NCBI RefSeq assembly: GCF_049331405.1 | Contig: NZ_CP186274.1 | Location: 310,001 to 374,000 of the forward strand | Reading direction: 5' to 3' | Length of the DNA stretch: 64,000 nt | Source of the DNA: PoT sp049331405 | Lineage (GTDB): Bacteria > Planctomycetota > Planctomycetia > Isosphaerales > Isosphaeraceae | In this document: piece by piece, positions 8,311 to 17,679 of the stretch | Layout: the number at the start of each line of letters is the position of its first letter | Position numbering within the stretch: position 1 is the first letter of the stretch | Notes under the pieces: generated by a model | Seen by the model: only the letters and a program-made list of their open reading frames with translations | The model's database searches: none | What the model was told of the DNA's origin: nothing | Translations under genes and position numbers: made by a program

Positions 8311-11300
8311 ACATCCTGCATGTTCTCGATCAGGCGATCTGGCGGCAGTTAGTCTTCGCCCTCCTGCACACGCTCTGGCAAGGCGGGGCGATCGCCTTGA
8401 TCGCGGCCCTGATCCTCTGGAGGATCCCCGCGAACCGCCCGGGCTTGCGCTATACCTTCGCCCTGGCGGCGCAGTTCGGCATCCTGCTCGCGGGCCTGCT
8501 GACCTGGGCCGTCCTGCGGTATGAATCGCCCCGGGCCGAGGTCGTCGCGTCTGCCCCGGCAGGTGTCGGATCCATGGGTTTGCAGGTCATCACGGGTGGG
8601 AAGATCATCGGTGCCCCGCCGGCCGAGGCGCCGGTGCCATCGAGCGTCGCGGCGGGCGAGCCTTCGAGGACGCGGTGGGTCCCGATGGTCGCGGCGGCCT
8701 GGCTGGTGGGCGTGGGCCTGATGCTGGTCCGCGCGACAACTTCGGCCTTCGCGGCGTTCCGGCTCACGCGTGGGGAGGTGATCGCGGACAGTCGGATCCT
8801 GGAGATGCTCGCCGGCTTGAAGCGCGAGCTGGGCATCCGCCGGCCGATCCGTGCGGTCGTGGGGGAAGGGGGGTTGGGGCCGGCGGTGCTGGGCCTGGCC
8901 TGGCCGACCCTGATCCTGCCCGCGAGCCTGCTGACCGGGATCGCGCCCGACGCCTTGCGGGCGATCCTCGCCCATGAGCTGGCGCACATCCGACGGTATG
9001 ATTATGCCGTCAACCTCGTGCAGATGTTCTTCGAGGCCCTCCTGTTCTTCAACCCGGCCGTCTGGTGGCTGGGCCGCCAAGCTCGCCTCGAGCGCGAGGC
9101 CTGCTGCGACGCCAGGGCCGTTCACCTCACCGGCCAGCCCCTCGAATACTCCCGCGTCCTGGCCGACTGGTGCGAGCAGGCGAGAGGCCGTTCGAGGTCG
9201 CCCGTCGCCGCGACGGCCTGGGCCGGAGGCGGGGCCTCGGAGACGCTTTTGGAGCGCGTCCTGCGGATCCTGCGCCCCGGCGAATTGCCCCGCGTGCGGG
9301 TCTCGTGGTCCGGCCTCCTCGTCCTCTTCCTCGTCGGCCCCTTGACGCTCATCGCCCTCCAGCGCGGCACCACCAAGGCCGTGGCCCTCGCCGCCCAGAT
9401 CCTCGACCCCGCCGAGCGCATCGAGAAGCTGAAGCAGGCCCAGGCCAAGTTCGACGAGATATGCTCACATGATGATGTGATCGGAAAAGCGACGCTCAAG
9501 GGGACGATCCGAGATCCCGAGGGCCAACCGATCTCGGAGCCGGTCGCGGCCTCGGCGATGACCCGATCGCCCCGCGGTGGTGGAGTCGGGGTTTCGCTCT
9601 TGCCGTTGAAGGAGACGTTCTCGACGGAGGTCGCTTCAGGAACAGTCTGGATCAACCTCCAACCCAAGGATTTCGCCCCGATGATCGTCGGCCCATTCAC
9701 GGCCAAGTCGGGCGCGACCATCGATGGTATCGACGTGGTTCTGGAACGTGGGTTTTCCGCAAAGCTTCGAGTGGTTGACGAGAATGGGACGCCGGTCGTC
9801 GGAGCCCGGGTCGGTTACGGCCTCACAACCCCGGAGGGGTCGGTCTTCCAGCAGAACGACCACCTCACCGATCGCGATGGTGTGGTGTTGGTCCCTCACG
9901 CTGCAAGGGGCCCTTACTCGGTCTCGGTCCATGCCGCCGGGTTCCAAACGCCCGCCCTCGGCAGCCAGGTCGTGACACTATCCCCCGAGGCGACGAGTAC
10001 GCTGAATCTCGCGCATGCCCGCCCCGCACAAGGCATCATCATAGGGCCCGACGGGGCGCCGGTGGCCGGTGCGACGCTGAGGCCGTTCGCCAAGTTTCGC
10101 CCACAGATGTCCTACAGCTATGGGATGAGCGAACCCATCATGGCGACGACAACACCGGACGGGCGTTTCAAACTCGATACTCTGGACGATGACGATACTT
10201 ACACGATGTTGATCGAAACCCCGCATCTGGGCCGTCGTCTGGTCAAGGACGTTCGCGCCGGCCAGAGCGGGCTGCGGTGGACAGTCGGACCGGACCTTTC
10301 AATCAACGGGACAATCCGTGGAAATATCGACAGGCTTCCCAAGGAACGAGGGAAGCCAATTGTCCAGATCGTTCAGCACGGGAAGCCCGACTCCACCAGG
10401 CCTGAAATTCGCGGATCCCTGATCCGGTCGACCTTGGTTGTGGAGCCGGCAGAAGGAGGGGGGCGGTTCAAGGCTGTCGGTCTCTTGCCCGGCGAAGTGA
10501 CCGTCGAGGCGGGCGAACAAGTCGCGCTGACCGACGTCGAGTCGCCGGAGACTCCGGTGGTGATCGATCTCTCGGCGCCCCTGGCGCGGGAGGCGCAGCG
10601 GAAGGTTATCTTCCGGATTGTCCCGATCGACGGCTCGGTCATGCCCACGGGCATGGTCGATGTCCATGCCACGGAAAGCGATCGGACGTTCCTCTCTCAG
10701 ATCCGGGAGCTGACGCTTCGGTCGGGCGAGGTGAGCCTTGATCTCCTCGTTCCGGGCAAGGTGAGTTGTCAGCCGAAGTCGGTGGTTGGGTACTGGTTCA
10801 ATGACGAGATTGTTGACGTCCCGCCCGGCGACTCGCCGTTCGTGATCGAGATCAAGGCGAAGCCGGCCGGGGCGATCGTGGGCCGGGTACTCAAGGCCGA
10901 CGGGACGTCCGCCGCCACCTCCGCTTATCTCGGCGTTTCCACGGTCACGAAGCCATCGGGCCTGGAGATGGCCTCGATCCAGGTGAACAACATCCGGACG
11001 GATAGCGCCGGCCGCTTTTTCCTCGGCCCTCTCCCCATCGGCGGCACCTACGTTGTCTCGGCGAGCGAGGGGTATAACAAACAGGTCAGCAAGCCGATCA
11101 AGCTCGATGGGACCAAAGCCACCGAGGAGGTCGAGCTGCGCATGGGCAAGGTTGCGACCGGCCGGGGACGCGTGCTCGACCCCGAGGGACGCCCCCTCGC
11201 CGGGATCTCGATCGGCCTGAAATTGGAACATCCCGTGGCTGGGACGGACTGGGGTCCGCCCATTGCATCCGACCGCAAAGGAGAGTTTCAGTTCGAGGGC

Positions 11301-11729
11301 CTCGGCACCGAAGGGATGCGATACAAGGTCAAGCTTGACATCCGGAAGGACTTCGAGCCGGCCGAGGCGTACTTGAATCCGGGCGGGGCACCCACGGAGG
11401 TCCAACTCAAACGAGGGCATGTCATCATCGGTCGCGTCGTTGATGTGAAGACAGGCTGGGCGATCCCTGGGCTTGAGGTCTACGCACATCGAGAGCGTGT
11501 TCTTCAGGGCGAGCGCTTCGGCTTCGAATCCGAGGCCAGGACCGATACCGAGGGCCGGTTCCGGTTCAGCAATCTCCCCGACGTGCCCCTGCAACTCGGT
11601 GTCCGGGATGCCAGCGTCGAGGGGCCGGGTACAATCCGAGCCCTGGCCACGGAACAAGCCAGCCCGGTCGAGATCCGAGTGACCTTGCCGGAATGGAGCA
11701 AGCTCAAGCCCGTGCCGCCCACGCGGTGA
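8307..11729 (+). CDS. BlaR1-like M56 metallopeptidase with a long beta-sandwich sensor tail
   Basis: 1140 residues. The first 350 form the BlaR1-type membrane protease: hydrophobic helices near 10-35, 47-70 and 128-155, the zinc motif HELAH at 223-227, a third ligand E264 in EACCD, and a fourth helix near 335-355. BlaR1 then carries a penicillin-binding domain; here it is replaced by about 740 residues of repeated carboxypeptidase-regulatory/CnaB-like beta-sandwich modules, seen from phrases such as GTIRDPEGQPI, LRVVDENGTPV, IIGPDGAPVAGA, GRVLDPEGRPLAG and GRVVDVKTGWAI. The tail should lie outside the cytoplasmic membrane. It overlaps the BlaI gene by four bases. The signal it senses is unknown; carbohydrate or cell-wall material is a guess. 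Confidence 0.88.
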   Translation: MNILHVLDQAIWRQLVFALLHTLWQGGAIALIAALILWRIPANRPGLRYTFALAAQFGILLAGLLTWAVLRYESPRAEVVASAPAGVGSMGLQVITGGKIIGAPPAEAPVPSSVAAGEPSRTRWVPMVAAAWLVGVGLMLVRATTSAFAAFRLTRGEVIADSRILEMLAGLKRELGIRRPIRAVVGEGGLGPAVLGLAWPTLILPASLLTGIAPDALRAILAHELAHIRRYDYAVNLVQMFFEALLFFNPAVWWLGRQARLEREACCDARAVHLTGQPLEYSRVLADWCEQARGRSRSPVAATAWAGGGASETLLERVLRILRPGELPRVRVSWSGLLVLFLVGPLTLIALQRGTTKAVALAAQILDPAERIEKLKQAQAKFDEICSHDDVIGKATLKGTIRDPEGQPISEPVAASAMTRSPRGGGVGVSLLPLKETFSTEVASGTVWINLQPKDFAPMIVGPFTAKSGATIDGIDVVLERGFSAKLRVVDENGTPVVGARVGYGLTTPEGSVFQQNDHLTDRDGVVLVPHAARGPYSVSVHAAGFQTPALGSQVVTLSPEATSTLNLAHARPAQGIIIGPDGAPVAGATLRPFAKFRPQMSYSYGMSEPIMATTTPDGRFKLDTLDDDDTYTMLIETPHLGRRLVKDVRAGQSGLRWTVGPDLSINGTIRGNIDRLPKERGKPIVQIVQHGKPDSTRPEIRGSLIRSTLVVEPAEGGGRFKAVGLLPGEVTVEAGEQVALTDVESPETPVVIDLSAPLAREAQRKVIFRIVPIDGSVMPTGMVDVHATESDRTFLSQIRELTLRSGEVSLDLLVPGKVSCQPKSVVGYWFNDEIVDVPPGDSPFVIEIKAKPAGAIVGRVLKADGTSAATSAYLGVSTVTKPSGLEMASIQVNNIRTDSAGRFFLGPLPIGGTYVVSASEGYNKQVSKPIKLDGTKATEEVELRMGKVATGRGRVLDPEGRPLAGISIGLKLEHPVAGTDWGPPIASDRKGEFQFEGLGTEGMRYKVKLDIRKDFEPAEAYLNPGGAPTEVQLKRGHVIIGRVVDVKTGWAIPGLEVYAHRERVLQGERFGFESEARTDTEGRFRFSNLPDVPLQLGVRDASVEGPGTIRALATEQASPVEIRVTLPEWSKLKPVPPTR

Positions 11730-11772
11730 TAAGTGGCTCGGTCGAATGGCTGTCGCTTGGCTATAGAAGACG

Positions 11773-11800
11773 CGGCCCCCGGGTGAAGTCCCGGGGGCCG
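11773..11800. terminator. Intrinsic terminator hairpin between convergent genes
   Basis: An 11-bp perfect G/C stem (11773-11783 with 11790-11800) and a six-base loop TGAAGT, followed by TCGTTATT. It lies between the stop of the M56 gene and the stop of the convergent enolase-superfamily gene. Confidence 0.8.
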
Positions 11801-11820
11801 TCGTTATTCATATAAGCCTA

Positions 11821-12867
11821 TCACCAGCCGAACCCGGGGGCGGTGGGGGCGAGGGCGTGGCCGTGCTCGATGATGGGGCGGGCCTTGGGGCCGGAGGGGA
11901 TGCCCGACTCGAGCCAGGCGGCGCTCGGGGCGCACATCAGGAGGCTCAGGGCCTCGGGGCCGCCGCCGTGCGAGGCATAGGGGACGCCGAAGCTTGACGC
12001 AAGGGCACCGATCGCGCGGATCTCGGTCGGGCCGCCGGCGCGACGGAGGTCGGGCTGGATGAAGTGGCAGGCGCGTCGGGCGAGGAACTTGGCGAACGAC
12101 TCGCGGCCATACAGGTTCTCGCCGGTCGCCAGGGGGACCGTCAGGCGCGAGGCCAGCTCGGCGTAGCCGTCGAGGTCCTGCGCGGGGATCGGCTCCTCGA
12201 GCCAGTAGACGTCCCACTCGGCCAGGGCCTTACCGCGGCGGAGGGCCTCGGCGACGGTCCAGACCTGGTTCGCGTCGGTCATCAGGGCCACGCCGGGGCC
12301 GACCTCCTTGCGGACGGCCTCGACCCGCTTCAGGTCCTCCTCGAGTGTCGGCGCCCCCACCTTCATCTTGACCCCGGTGAAGCCCACGCCGACGGCCTCG
12401 GCACACTTCTTGCGCAGGGCGTCGAGGTCGTAGTTGAGCCACCCGACCATCGCATATGCGGGCAGGCGGTCGCGGTAGGCTCCCCAGAGCTTGTAGCAGG
12501 GGGTGTTCAGCCCCTTGCCGACGAGATCCCAGAGCGCGACGTCGATGGCGCTCAGGCCGAACGTCGCCAGGCCGAAGGTGCCGTGGTACTCGGTCTCGCG
12601 CTTCAGATCCTCGAGGATTTGCCCGACGTAGAACGGGTCGCGGCCGATCAGCTTGGGGGCGAGCTCGGCCTCGATCAGGGTCGCCAGCGCCTTGGGGGCG
12701 CCGTCGATCCGGCCGAAGTTGCTGCTCGAGTGCCCGACGAGGCCGTCGTCGGCGACGATTCCCACCTCGACCGAGCCGCCACCCGTGAGGGTCTGGAGGG
12801 CGTCTCGGATCGGTTCCTTGGCGACCGGCCGCACAGTGAAGCGGACGTCAACGCGTTTGATGCGCAT
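11821..12867 (-). CDS. Mandelate racemase/muconate-lactonizing enzyme family protein (enolase superfamily)
   Basis: 348 residues, the usual length. The N-terminal capping domain is followed by a TIM barrel with the superfamily residues in place: K167 and K169 in the KMK motif at the end of strand two, metal ligands D198 (MTDAN), E224 (WLEEP) and E250 (TGEN), and a possible catalytic H300 (SHGGG). Such enzymes take a proton from the carbon next to a carboxylate in racemisation, dehydration or cycloisomerisation. The substrate cannot be read from the sequence; sugar acids are common in this group. ATG 12867 is used; a GTG two codons upstream is also possible, and neither has a clear ribosome-binding site. 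It stands alone, so context does not help. Confidence 0.88.
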   Translation of the reverse strand: MRIKRVDVRFTVRPVAKEPIRDALQTLTGGGSVEVGIVADDGLVGHSSSNFGRIDGAPKALATLIEAELAPKLIGRDPFYVGQILEDLKRETEYHGTFGLATFGLSAIDVALWDLVGKGLNTPCYKLWGAYRDRLPAYAMVGWLNYDLDALRKKCAEAVGVGFTGVKMKVGAPTLEEDLKRVEAVRKEVGPGVALMTDANQVWTVAEALRRGKALAEWDVYWLEEPIPAQDLDGYAELASRLTVPLATGENLYGRESFAKFLARRACHFIQPDLRRAGGPTEIRAIGALASSFGVPYASHGGGPEALSLLMCAPSAAWLESGIPSGPKARPIIEHGHALAPTAPGFGW

Positions 12868-13284
12868 GGCCACACGTCGATGGGTTGGGGTTGGGTTTCG
12901 GGCCCCGATCCGATAGGCAGGGGCCTCGCTTCGCGACGCCGTTGGCCGGAATGAGGCGGCCGAGGCTGAACCTTGACCGGGTTGCGCTCGTAAATCAAGA
13001 AGCCAGCCCCTTTTGATTCTCGATCCAAGACGACATCGCCCGGATCTCCTACCGTTGAAAAAGTAAGCACGCCGAAGTCAAGAGGAATCGGATTGCCCTG
13101 GACGCGCGGAGTGGTTAGTATCAATGGATGGAGTCAACCTATCAGTTGCACCAGGAGGCCGGCTGGCCCGCGCAACCGGCCTAGTCCGTTGCGCGACTGA
13201 CTCAATCGAAAGAGCAGTTCAGTCCTTCGTCTCGTCTCGGTCTGAGTCGCGGGGGCGAGGGAGAGTCCCGAGGAGATCGAAACC
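12868..13284. other. Intergenic region between divergent genes
   Basis: About 420 bp between the enolase-superfamily gene and the first VWA gene. No convincing gene, repeat or RNA is seen. It must hold both promoters. AGGAG at 13271 is the likely ribosome-binding site for the GTG start at 13285. Confidence 0.6.
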
Positions 13285-15336
13285 GTGGGGATTCGAGCCG
13301 TCGCAAGCGGACCGGTGAGTGCCCAGTTGGATTCGATGGAGGATCCCGCGCACGTCGAGGACGAGATCGTTGAGCCGCATGAGCCCGAGCCCGTCGGCAT
13401 GCTCGACAGGCTCGACGAGCGCTTCCCCTGGCTCTCCGAATGGCTGGGGGGGCGCCTCGGTATCGGCCTGCCCGCCTTCGCCGTCAGCCTGGGCGTCCAC
13501 GCGGTCTTCCTCGTCATCCTGGCGACCGTCGGGTACGCCGTGCATCGAGAGGCCAAGCGCGAGTTCCAGGCGCAGGTCGTCGACTTCAACTCGGCCGGCG
13601 ACCTGCACTCGAAGATCGTCTTCCAGGATCTGGACATGGGTGACAAGCCGCTGACGGAGAACGCTCCGGCCGGCAGTTTCTCGCCGAACCTCGCCGCGAT
13701 GGTGACCCCGCCGACCTCGAAGACGGGCGCCGCGAGCAAGGCGACGACGGCCACGGGCTCCGGCCCGGCGGTCCCGCAACTCGCCTCGCTCGAGATCAGC
13801 CAGGCGGTCCGCACGGCGGTCCCGACGGCCTCGATGCTCAGCCAGAACGTCTCGATCAAGGGGAACGGCCTCGAGCACGCGGGGGACGTCGAGGGCGCGG
13901 TCGACCGGCTCGCCGAGGAGATCCTCCGCCACGTCGAGAAGGGGCGGACCCTGGTCGTCTGGGCGTTCGACGCCTCGGGGAGCCTCCAGGCCGAGCGCGA
14001 GCGGCTCAGCAAGCACATCGACACCGTCTACAAGCACATCAACCAGCTCGACGGCCAGGACCTCAGCGATGACGGGGGCCTGCTGACCTCCGTCGTCGCC
14101 TTCGGCAACGACCGCAGGGCCATGACCACCGCCCCCACGGCGAGCACCGACGAGATCGTCGCCGCCATCAATGACATCCCGCTCGACTCCACCGGCAACG
14201 AGACGACCTTCGGCACGGTCTCCGAGATCGTCCACCGCTGGGGCCGGTTCAAGGACAAGAAGGGGAACGTCTACCACACGATGGTCATCGTGGTGACCGA
14301 CGAGGTCGGCGACGACGAGTCCCGCCTGGAAGAGGCCATCGATGTCGCGTCCAAGGCCAAGGTGCCGGTCTACGTCCTCGGCTCCCAGGCCCTCTTCGGG
14401 CGGGTCGACGGCTACATGAACTACACCGACCCCAAGACCAAGCAGACCTTCTACGGCCTGAAGGTCCGCCAGGGGCCGGAGAGCGTGGCCCTCGAGCAGA
14501 TCAAGCTCCCCTTCTGGTACGACGGCGATCAGTACGACATCCTCGACTCGGGCTTCGGGCCCTACGCCCTGAGCCGGCTGGCGCAGGCGACCGGGGGCAT
14601 CTACTTCCTCACCCGCATGGGCTCGTCCCGGATGGGGTTCGACCCGGTCCGGATGCGCGAGTACATCCCCGACTGGATCAGCCACGAGCAGTACGACGCC
14701 TCCCTTTCCAGGAGCCCGATCCGGCAGGCCGTGCTGGCGGCCGCGCAGCTCACGCAGCAGCGGATGGGCCCGCAGCCCTCCTTGACATTCCCCCCGGTCG
14801 ACGGGCCGGAGTTCAAGGATGTCATGGCGGATAACCAGATCAAGGTGGCGCTCACCGCGAACGTGGTGGACGAGGCCCTGGCTCCGATTTCGCAGGCGGC
14901 CAAGTTCCGCGACAAGGAGCCATCGAGGCGCTGGCAGGCCCATTACGACTTGATCCGAGGCCGCCTGCTCGCGATGAAGATCCGCTGCTACGAGTACAAC
15001 TGGGCGTGCGCCACGATGAAGAAGGACGCCCTGAAGTTCCAGAATCCGAAATCGAATGCCTGGAGGCTCGTGCCGAGCCCGGAAGTCCGATACAGTGACA
15101 AGGCGGCGGCGGCCGCCAAGCAAGCCAAAGAACTCCTCAATCGCGTGATCACCGAGCATCCCGACACGCCCTGGGCCCTCCTGGCCAAGCGCGAGTTGAA
15201 GGACGATTTCGGCTTCAAGTGGGTCGAGACCTACGTGAAGCCGATCGAACGCCCCAAGGAGAGCGACGCCGAGCGGGAGGAGAAGAAGAAAAAGATGATG
15301 AATATGCCGAAGCCGCCGGAACCTCCCAAACTTTAA
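13285..15336 (+). CDS. Membrane-anchored VWA-domain protein with TonB-like anchor (first of two)
   Basis: 683 residues. A short acidic cytoplasmic N terminus precedes one transmembrane helix (about 61-87) containing S68-x3-H72, the arrangement found in the TonB anchor that contacts ExbB/ExbD. An extracytoplasmic linker follows, then a VWA-like domain starting at LVVWAFDASGS with the metal-site DxSxS pattern, and VVTDEVGDDES. A C-terminal helical part has RRWQAHYDL and ends in a Lys/Glu-rich run. The next gene has the same layout and starts 39 bp downstream, so they are probably co-transcribed duplicates. GTG 13285 is preceded by AGGAG; ATG 13336 is an alternative. No known function; a surface or envelope role is inferred. 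Confidence 0.8.
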   Translation: MGIRAVASGPVSAQLDSMEDPAHVEDEIVEPHEPEPVGMLDRLDERFPWLSEWLGGRLGIGLPAFAVSLGVHAVFLVILATVGYAVHREAKREFQAQVVDFNSAGDLHSKIVFQDLDMGDKPLTENAPAGSFSPNLAAMVTPPTSKTGAASKATTATGSGPAVPQLASLEISQAVRTAVPTASMLSQNVSIKGNGLEHAGDVEGAVDRLAEEILRHVEKGRTLVVWAFDASGSLQAERERLSKHIDTVYKHINQLDGQDLSDDGGLLTSVVAFGNDRRAMTTAPTASTDEIVAAINDIPLDSTGNETTFGTVSEIVHRWGRFKDKKGNVYHTMVIVVTDEVGDDESRLEEAIDVASKAKVPVYVLGSQALFGRVDGYMNYTDPKTKQTFYGLKVRQGPESVALEQIKLPFWYDGDQYDILDSGFGPYALSRLAQATGGIYFLTRMGSSRMGFDPVRMREYIPDWISHEQYDASLSRSPIRQAVLAAAQLTQQRMGPQPSLTFPPVDGPEFKDVMADNQIKVALTANVVDEALAPISQAAKFRDKEPSRRWQAHYDLIRGRLLAMKIRCYEYNWACATMKKDALKFQNPKSNAWRLVPSPEVRYSDKAAAAAKQAKELLNRVITEHPDTPWALLAKRELKDDFGFKWVETYVKPIERPKESDAEREEKKKKMMNMPKPPEPPKL

Positions 15337-15375
15337 ACGGGTCCAGTCTATAAGTCTCGTTGGGGATGAAGTGCC

Positions 15376-17571
15376 ATGGATCTGCACGTCCCTGCTCCGT
15401 CATCGTCGAGCGACGGCCTTTACGATCTGGTGGAGCCCGCGCCCCCGATCGTGCCCCCACTGGCTCCGTCCCAACCCGACCCATCGCCAACCCCGCCGAC
15501 GCCGGCCGCGTCGGACTCTTCATCCTCATCACCTCCGCCGGCTCCGCCCGAGGGGGCGAAACCGCGCAAAGGCCTGCTCGGCGGACTCTTCGGCCGCAAA
15601 GTCAAGGGTGCCGAGCCCGAAGAGGCGGAGGCCGCAGCCCCCACCGAGGGGGAGGCCAAGGCCGCCAAGGTCAAGAAGAAGAAACGCAAGCGGCGCCGGT
15701 ACGATGCTCCATCCTGGGGCGTCTCGCTGATCGTCCACGTCCTCGTCCTGGGCGTGCTGGGGGCGGCGACGTTCTCGACGGAAGCCAAGAAGATCGTCGC
15801 GAACATCAACTCGGCCCTGGTCTCGGGCAAGGGATCCGAGGAAGAGGCGCTCCACGTCCTCGCCACGCCCGGCGAGCGGAGCGAGACGTCCGTCGGTAGC
15901 GAGGGGGCGCCCGAGGCCGGCGGCAGCGAAGGGGGCGGCGGCGGATTCTCGGGCATCGGGACCGGCCCCCCCTCGGCGACGCCCAAGGTGCAGGGGGTCG
16001 GCAAGGGTGTCGGTGAGGGGAACAGCCTTCCCGGAGTCAAGGTCGTCGCCCAGGTCTCGGGCCTGAACCTGCTCCCGTCGGCCGCCAAGCTCGGCGTGGA
16101 CCTCGGCGGCGGCGGCATGATCGCCGGCGACGTCACCTTCGAGGCCAAGGATGTCGGCGAGTCGCTCGACCAGATCGCTCGCGAGATCCTCCGACACCTC
16201 GCCCAGCACAAGCTCACCGTCGTCTGGCTCTTCGACGAATCCGAGAGCATGAAGGACGACCAGAAGGCCATCAAGTCGAAGTTCGACAGGGTCGCCTCCG
16301 AGCTCAAGGTCAACATCGACAACAACAAGAAGCAGGCTGCCGTCCTGAACCATGCCATCGTCGGGTTCGGGCGCGACCTGCATTACGAGCTCGAGAAGCC
16401 GACCATCGACATCGATCTCATCGGCAAGGCCATCGACCGCCTCAAGGTGGATGACTCGGGCACCGAGAACACGATGGAGGCCCTGCAGACGGTCATCAAC
16501 CACTACTCGGGCTTGATCAAGAAGGATCGCCGGCTCCTGATCGTGCTCGTCACCGACGAGTCGGGCGACGACGGCAGCAAGGTCGAGGAGACGCACCAGA
16601 TCGCCACGAACCTGAAGGTGCCCATCTACGTGATCGGCCGGCAGTCGCTCTTCGGCTACGACCAGGCGCACCTGCAGTACATCGACCCGGTGACGAAGGA
16701 CGTCTACTGGCCGGCCATCCGCCGGGGCCCCGAGACGGCCGACGTCGAGCTCGTCCAGTGGGACGGCCTGCACGACCGCTGGGACGAACAGCCATCGGGC
16801 TTCGCCCCCTATGAGCTCGCCCGGATCGCCAAGGACACGGGGGGGATCTACTTTCTCCTCCCCAGCGAAGAGAACATGCGGGTCCGCCAGCGCGAGAAGC
16901 TCTACTCGATCCAGACGCTCAAGGAGTACGTCCCCGAGTACGACAACCGCCTCGCCTACATGGAGCGGCGGAACAAGTCGGAATTCCGGCGGACCCTCCG
17001 CACGATCATCGAGGAGACGCGCTCGAAGTCGGGGGAAGACCCGGGCTTCATCTTCCGCCGCCACTTCCCGGTCATGCCCGAGGAACTGGTCCCCGCCTGC
17101 GAGGAGGCGTATCAGAACGCCGAGCAGAAGCTCAATGCCCTGCTGGCGATCCAGAAGCAACTCGAGAGCCTCAAGAAGCTCCGCGAGCGCGAGCCCCTCA
17201 AGCGCTGGCAGGCCCACTACGACCTGATGCTGGCCCAGATCGTCACGTATCAGATCAAGGCCTATGAATATATGGCCTGCCTGAAGGAGATGCACGACTC
17301 TCCGCCACGCCCCAAGGCGATGCCCTCGTCCGAGCTCGTCGTCGAGTGGGTCATCGACCACTCGGGCGACCGCAAGGCCGCCAAGGAGAAGACCGAGAAG
17401 AAGTACGTCGAGGCCCAGGCCCTCCTGAAGAAGGTCATCGAGCTGCACCCGAGGACCCCCTGGGCCGACCTCGCCCAGGACGAGTTGAACCGGGGCCTTG
17501 GCTGCCAGCGCAACGAGTGGCACCACAATCCCAAGTACTACGAACGCCTGAAGTTCGTGCCCAAGTACTGA
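15376..17571 (+). CDS. Membrane-anchored VWA-domain protein with TonB-like anchor (second of two)
   Basis: 731 residues. The cytoplasmic part (1-110) is Pro-rich, then Lys/Arg-rich just before the single transmembrane helix, in which S117-x3-H121 repeats the TonB-type pattern of its neighbour. A Gly-rich linker follows (about 165-215). The VWA-like domain starts at LTVVWLFDESES, again DxSxS, and continues with LIVLVTDESGDD. The C-terminal helical part carries KRWQAHYDLMLAQI, matching RRWQAHYDLIRGRL in the upstream protein, and ends near HPRTPWADLAQDEL, matching HPDTPWALLAKREL. So the two are homologous over most of their length and differ chiefly in the N-terminal and linker regions. They may form a pair in one complex (inference). 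Confidence 0.82.
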   Translation: MDLHVPAPSSSSDGLYDLVEPAPPIVPPLAPSQPDPSPTPPTPAASDSSSSSPPPAPPEGAKPRKGLLGGLFGRKVKGAEPEEAEAAAPTEGEAKAAKVKKKKRKRRRYDAPSWGVSLIVHVLVLGVLGAATFSTEAKKIVANINSALVSGKGSEEEALHVLATPGERSETSVGSEGAPEAGGSEGGGGGFSGIGTGPPSATPKVQGVGKGVGEGNSLPGVKVVAQVSGLNLLPSAAKLGVDLGGGGMIAGDVTFEAKDVGESLDQIAREILRHLAQHKLTVVWLFDESESMKDDQKAIKSKFDRVASELKVNIDNNKKQAAVLNHAIVGFGRDLHYELEKPTIDIDLIGKAIDRLKVDDSGTENTMEALQTVINHYSGLIKKDRRLLIVLVTDESGDDGSKVEETHQIATNLKVPIYVIGRQSLFGYDQAHLQYIDPVTKDVYWPAIRRGPETADVELVQWDGLHDRWDEQPSGFAPYELARIAKDTGGIYFLLPSEENMRVRQREKLYSIQTLKEYVPEYDNRLAYMERRNKSEFRRTLRTIIEETRSKSGEDPGFIFRRHFPVMPEELVPACEEAYQNAEQKLNALLAIQKQLESLKKLREREPLKRWQAHYDLMLAQIVTYQIKAYEYMACLKEMHDSPPRPKAMPSSELVVEWVIDHSGDRKAAKEKTEKKYVEAQALLKKVIELHPRTPWADLAQDELNRGLGCQRNEWHHNPKYYERLKFVPKY

Positions 17572-17600
17572 GCCGGGTTGAAGTCGCACTTCGAAACCGG

Positions 17601-17639
17601 ACGACCTGCCGGGCTTTTATAAAGGCCTTGGCAGGTCGT
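17601..17639. terminator. Long terminator hairpin between convergent genes
   Basis: Outer arms ACGACCTGCC (17601-17610) and GGCAGGTCGT (17630-17639) pair over 10 bp, and the inside folds further through GGGCTTT/AAAGGCC. CGCTTTATT follows. It sits between the second VWA gene and the convergent sigma/protease gene. Confidence 0.75.
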
Positions 17640-17679
17640 TCGCTTTATTCGGAGTTCGCATCTCCGCGTGAGAATACGC

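Noticed and set aside
13219..17589. Two frames of about 700 codons antisense to the VWA genes
   Set aside because: Compositional shadows; the plus-strand products have clear domains, and the antisense ones do not.
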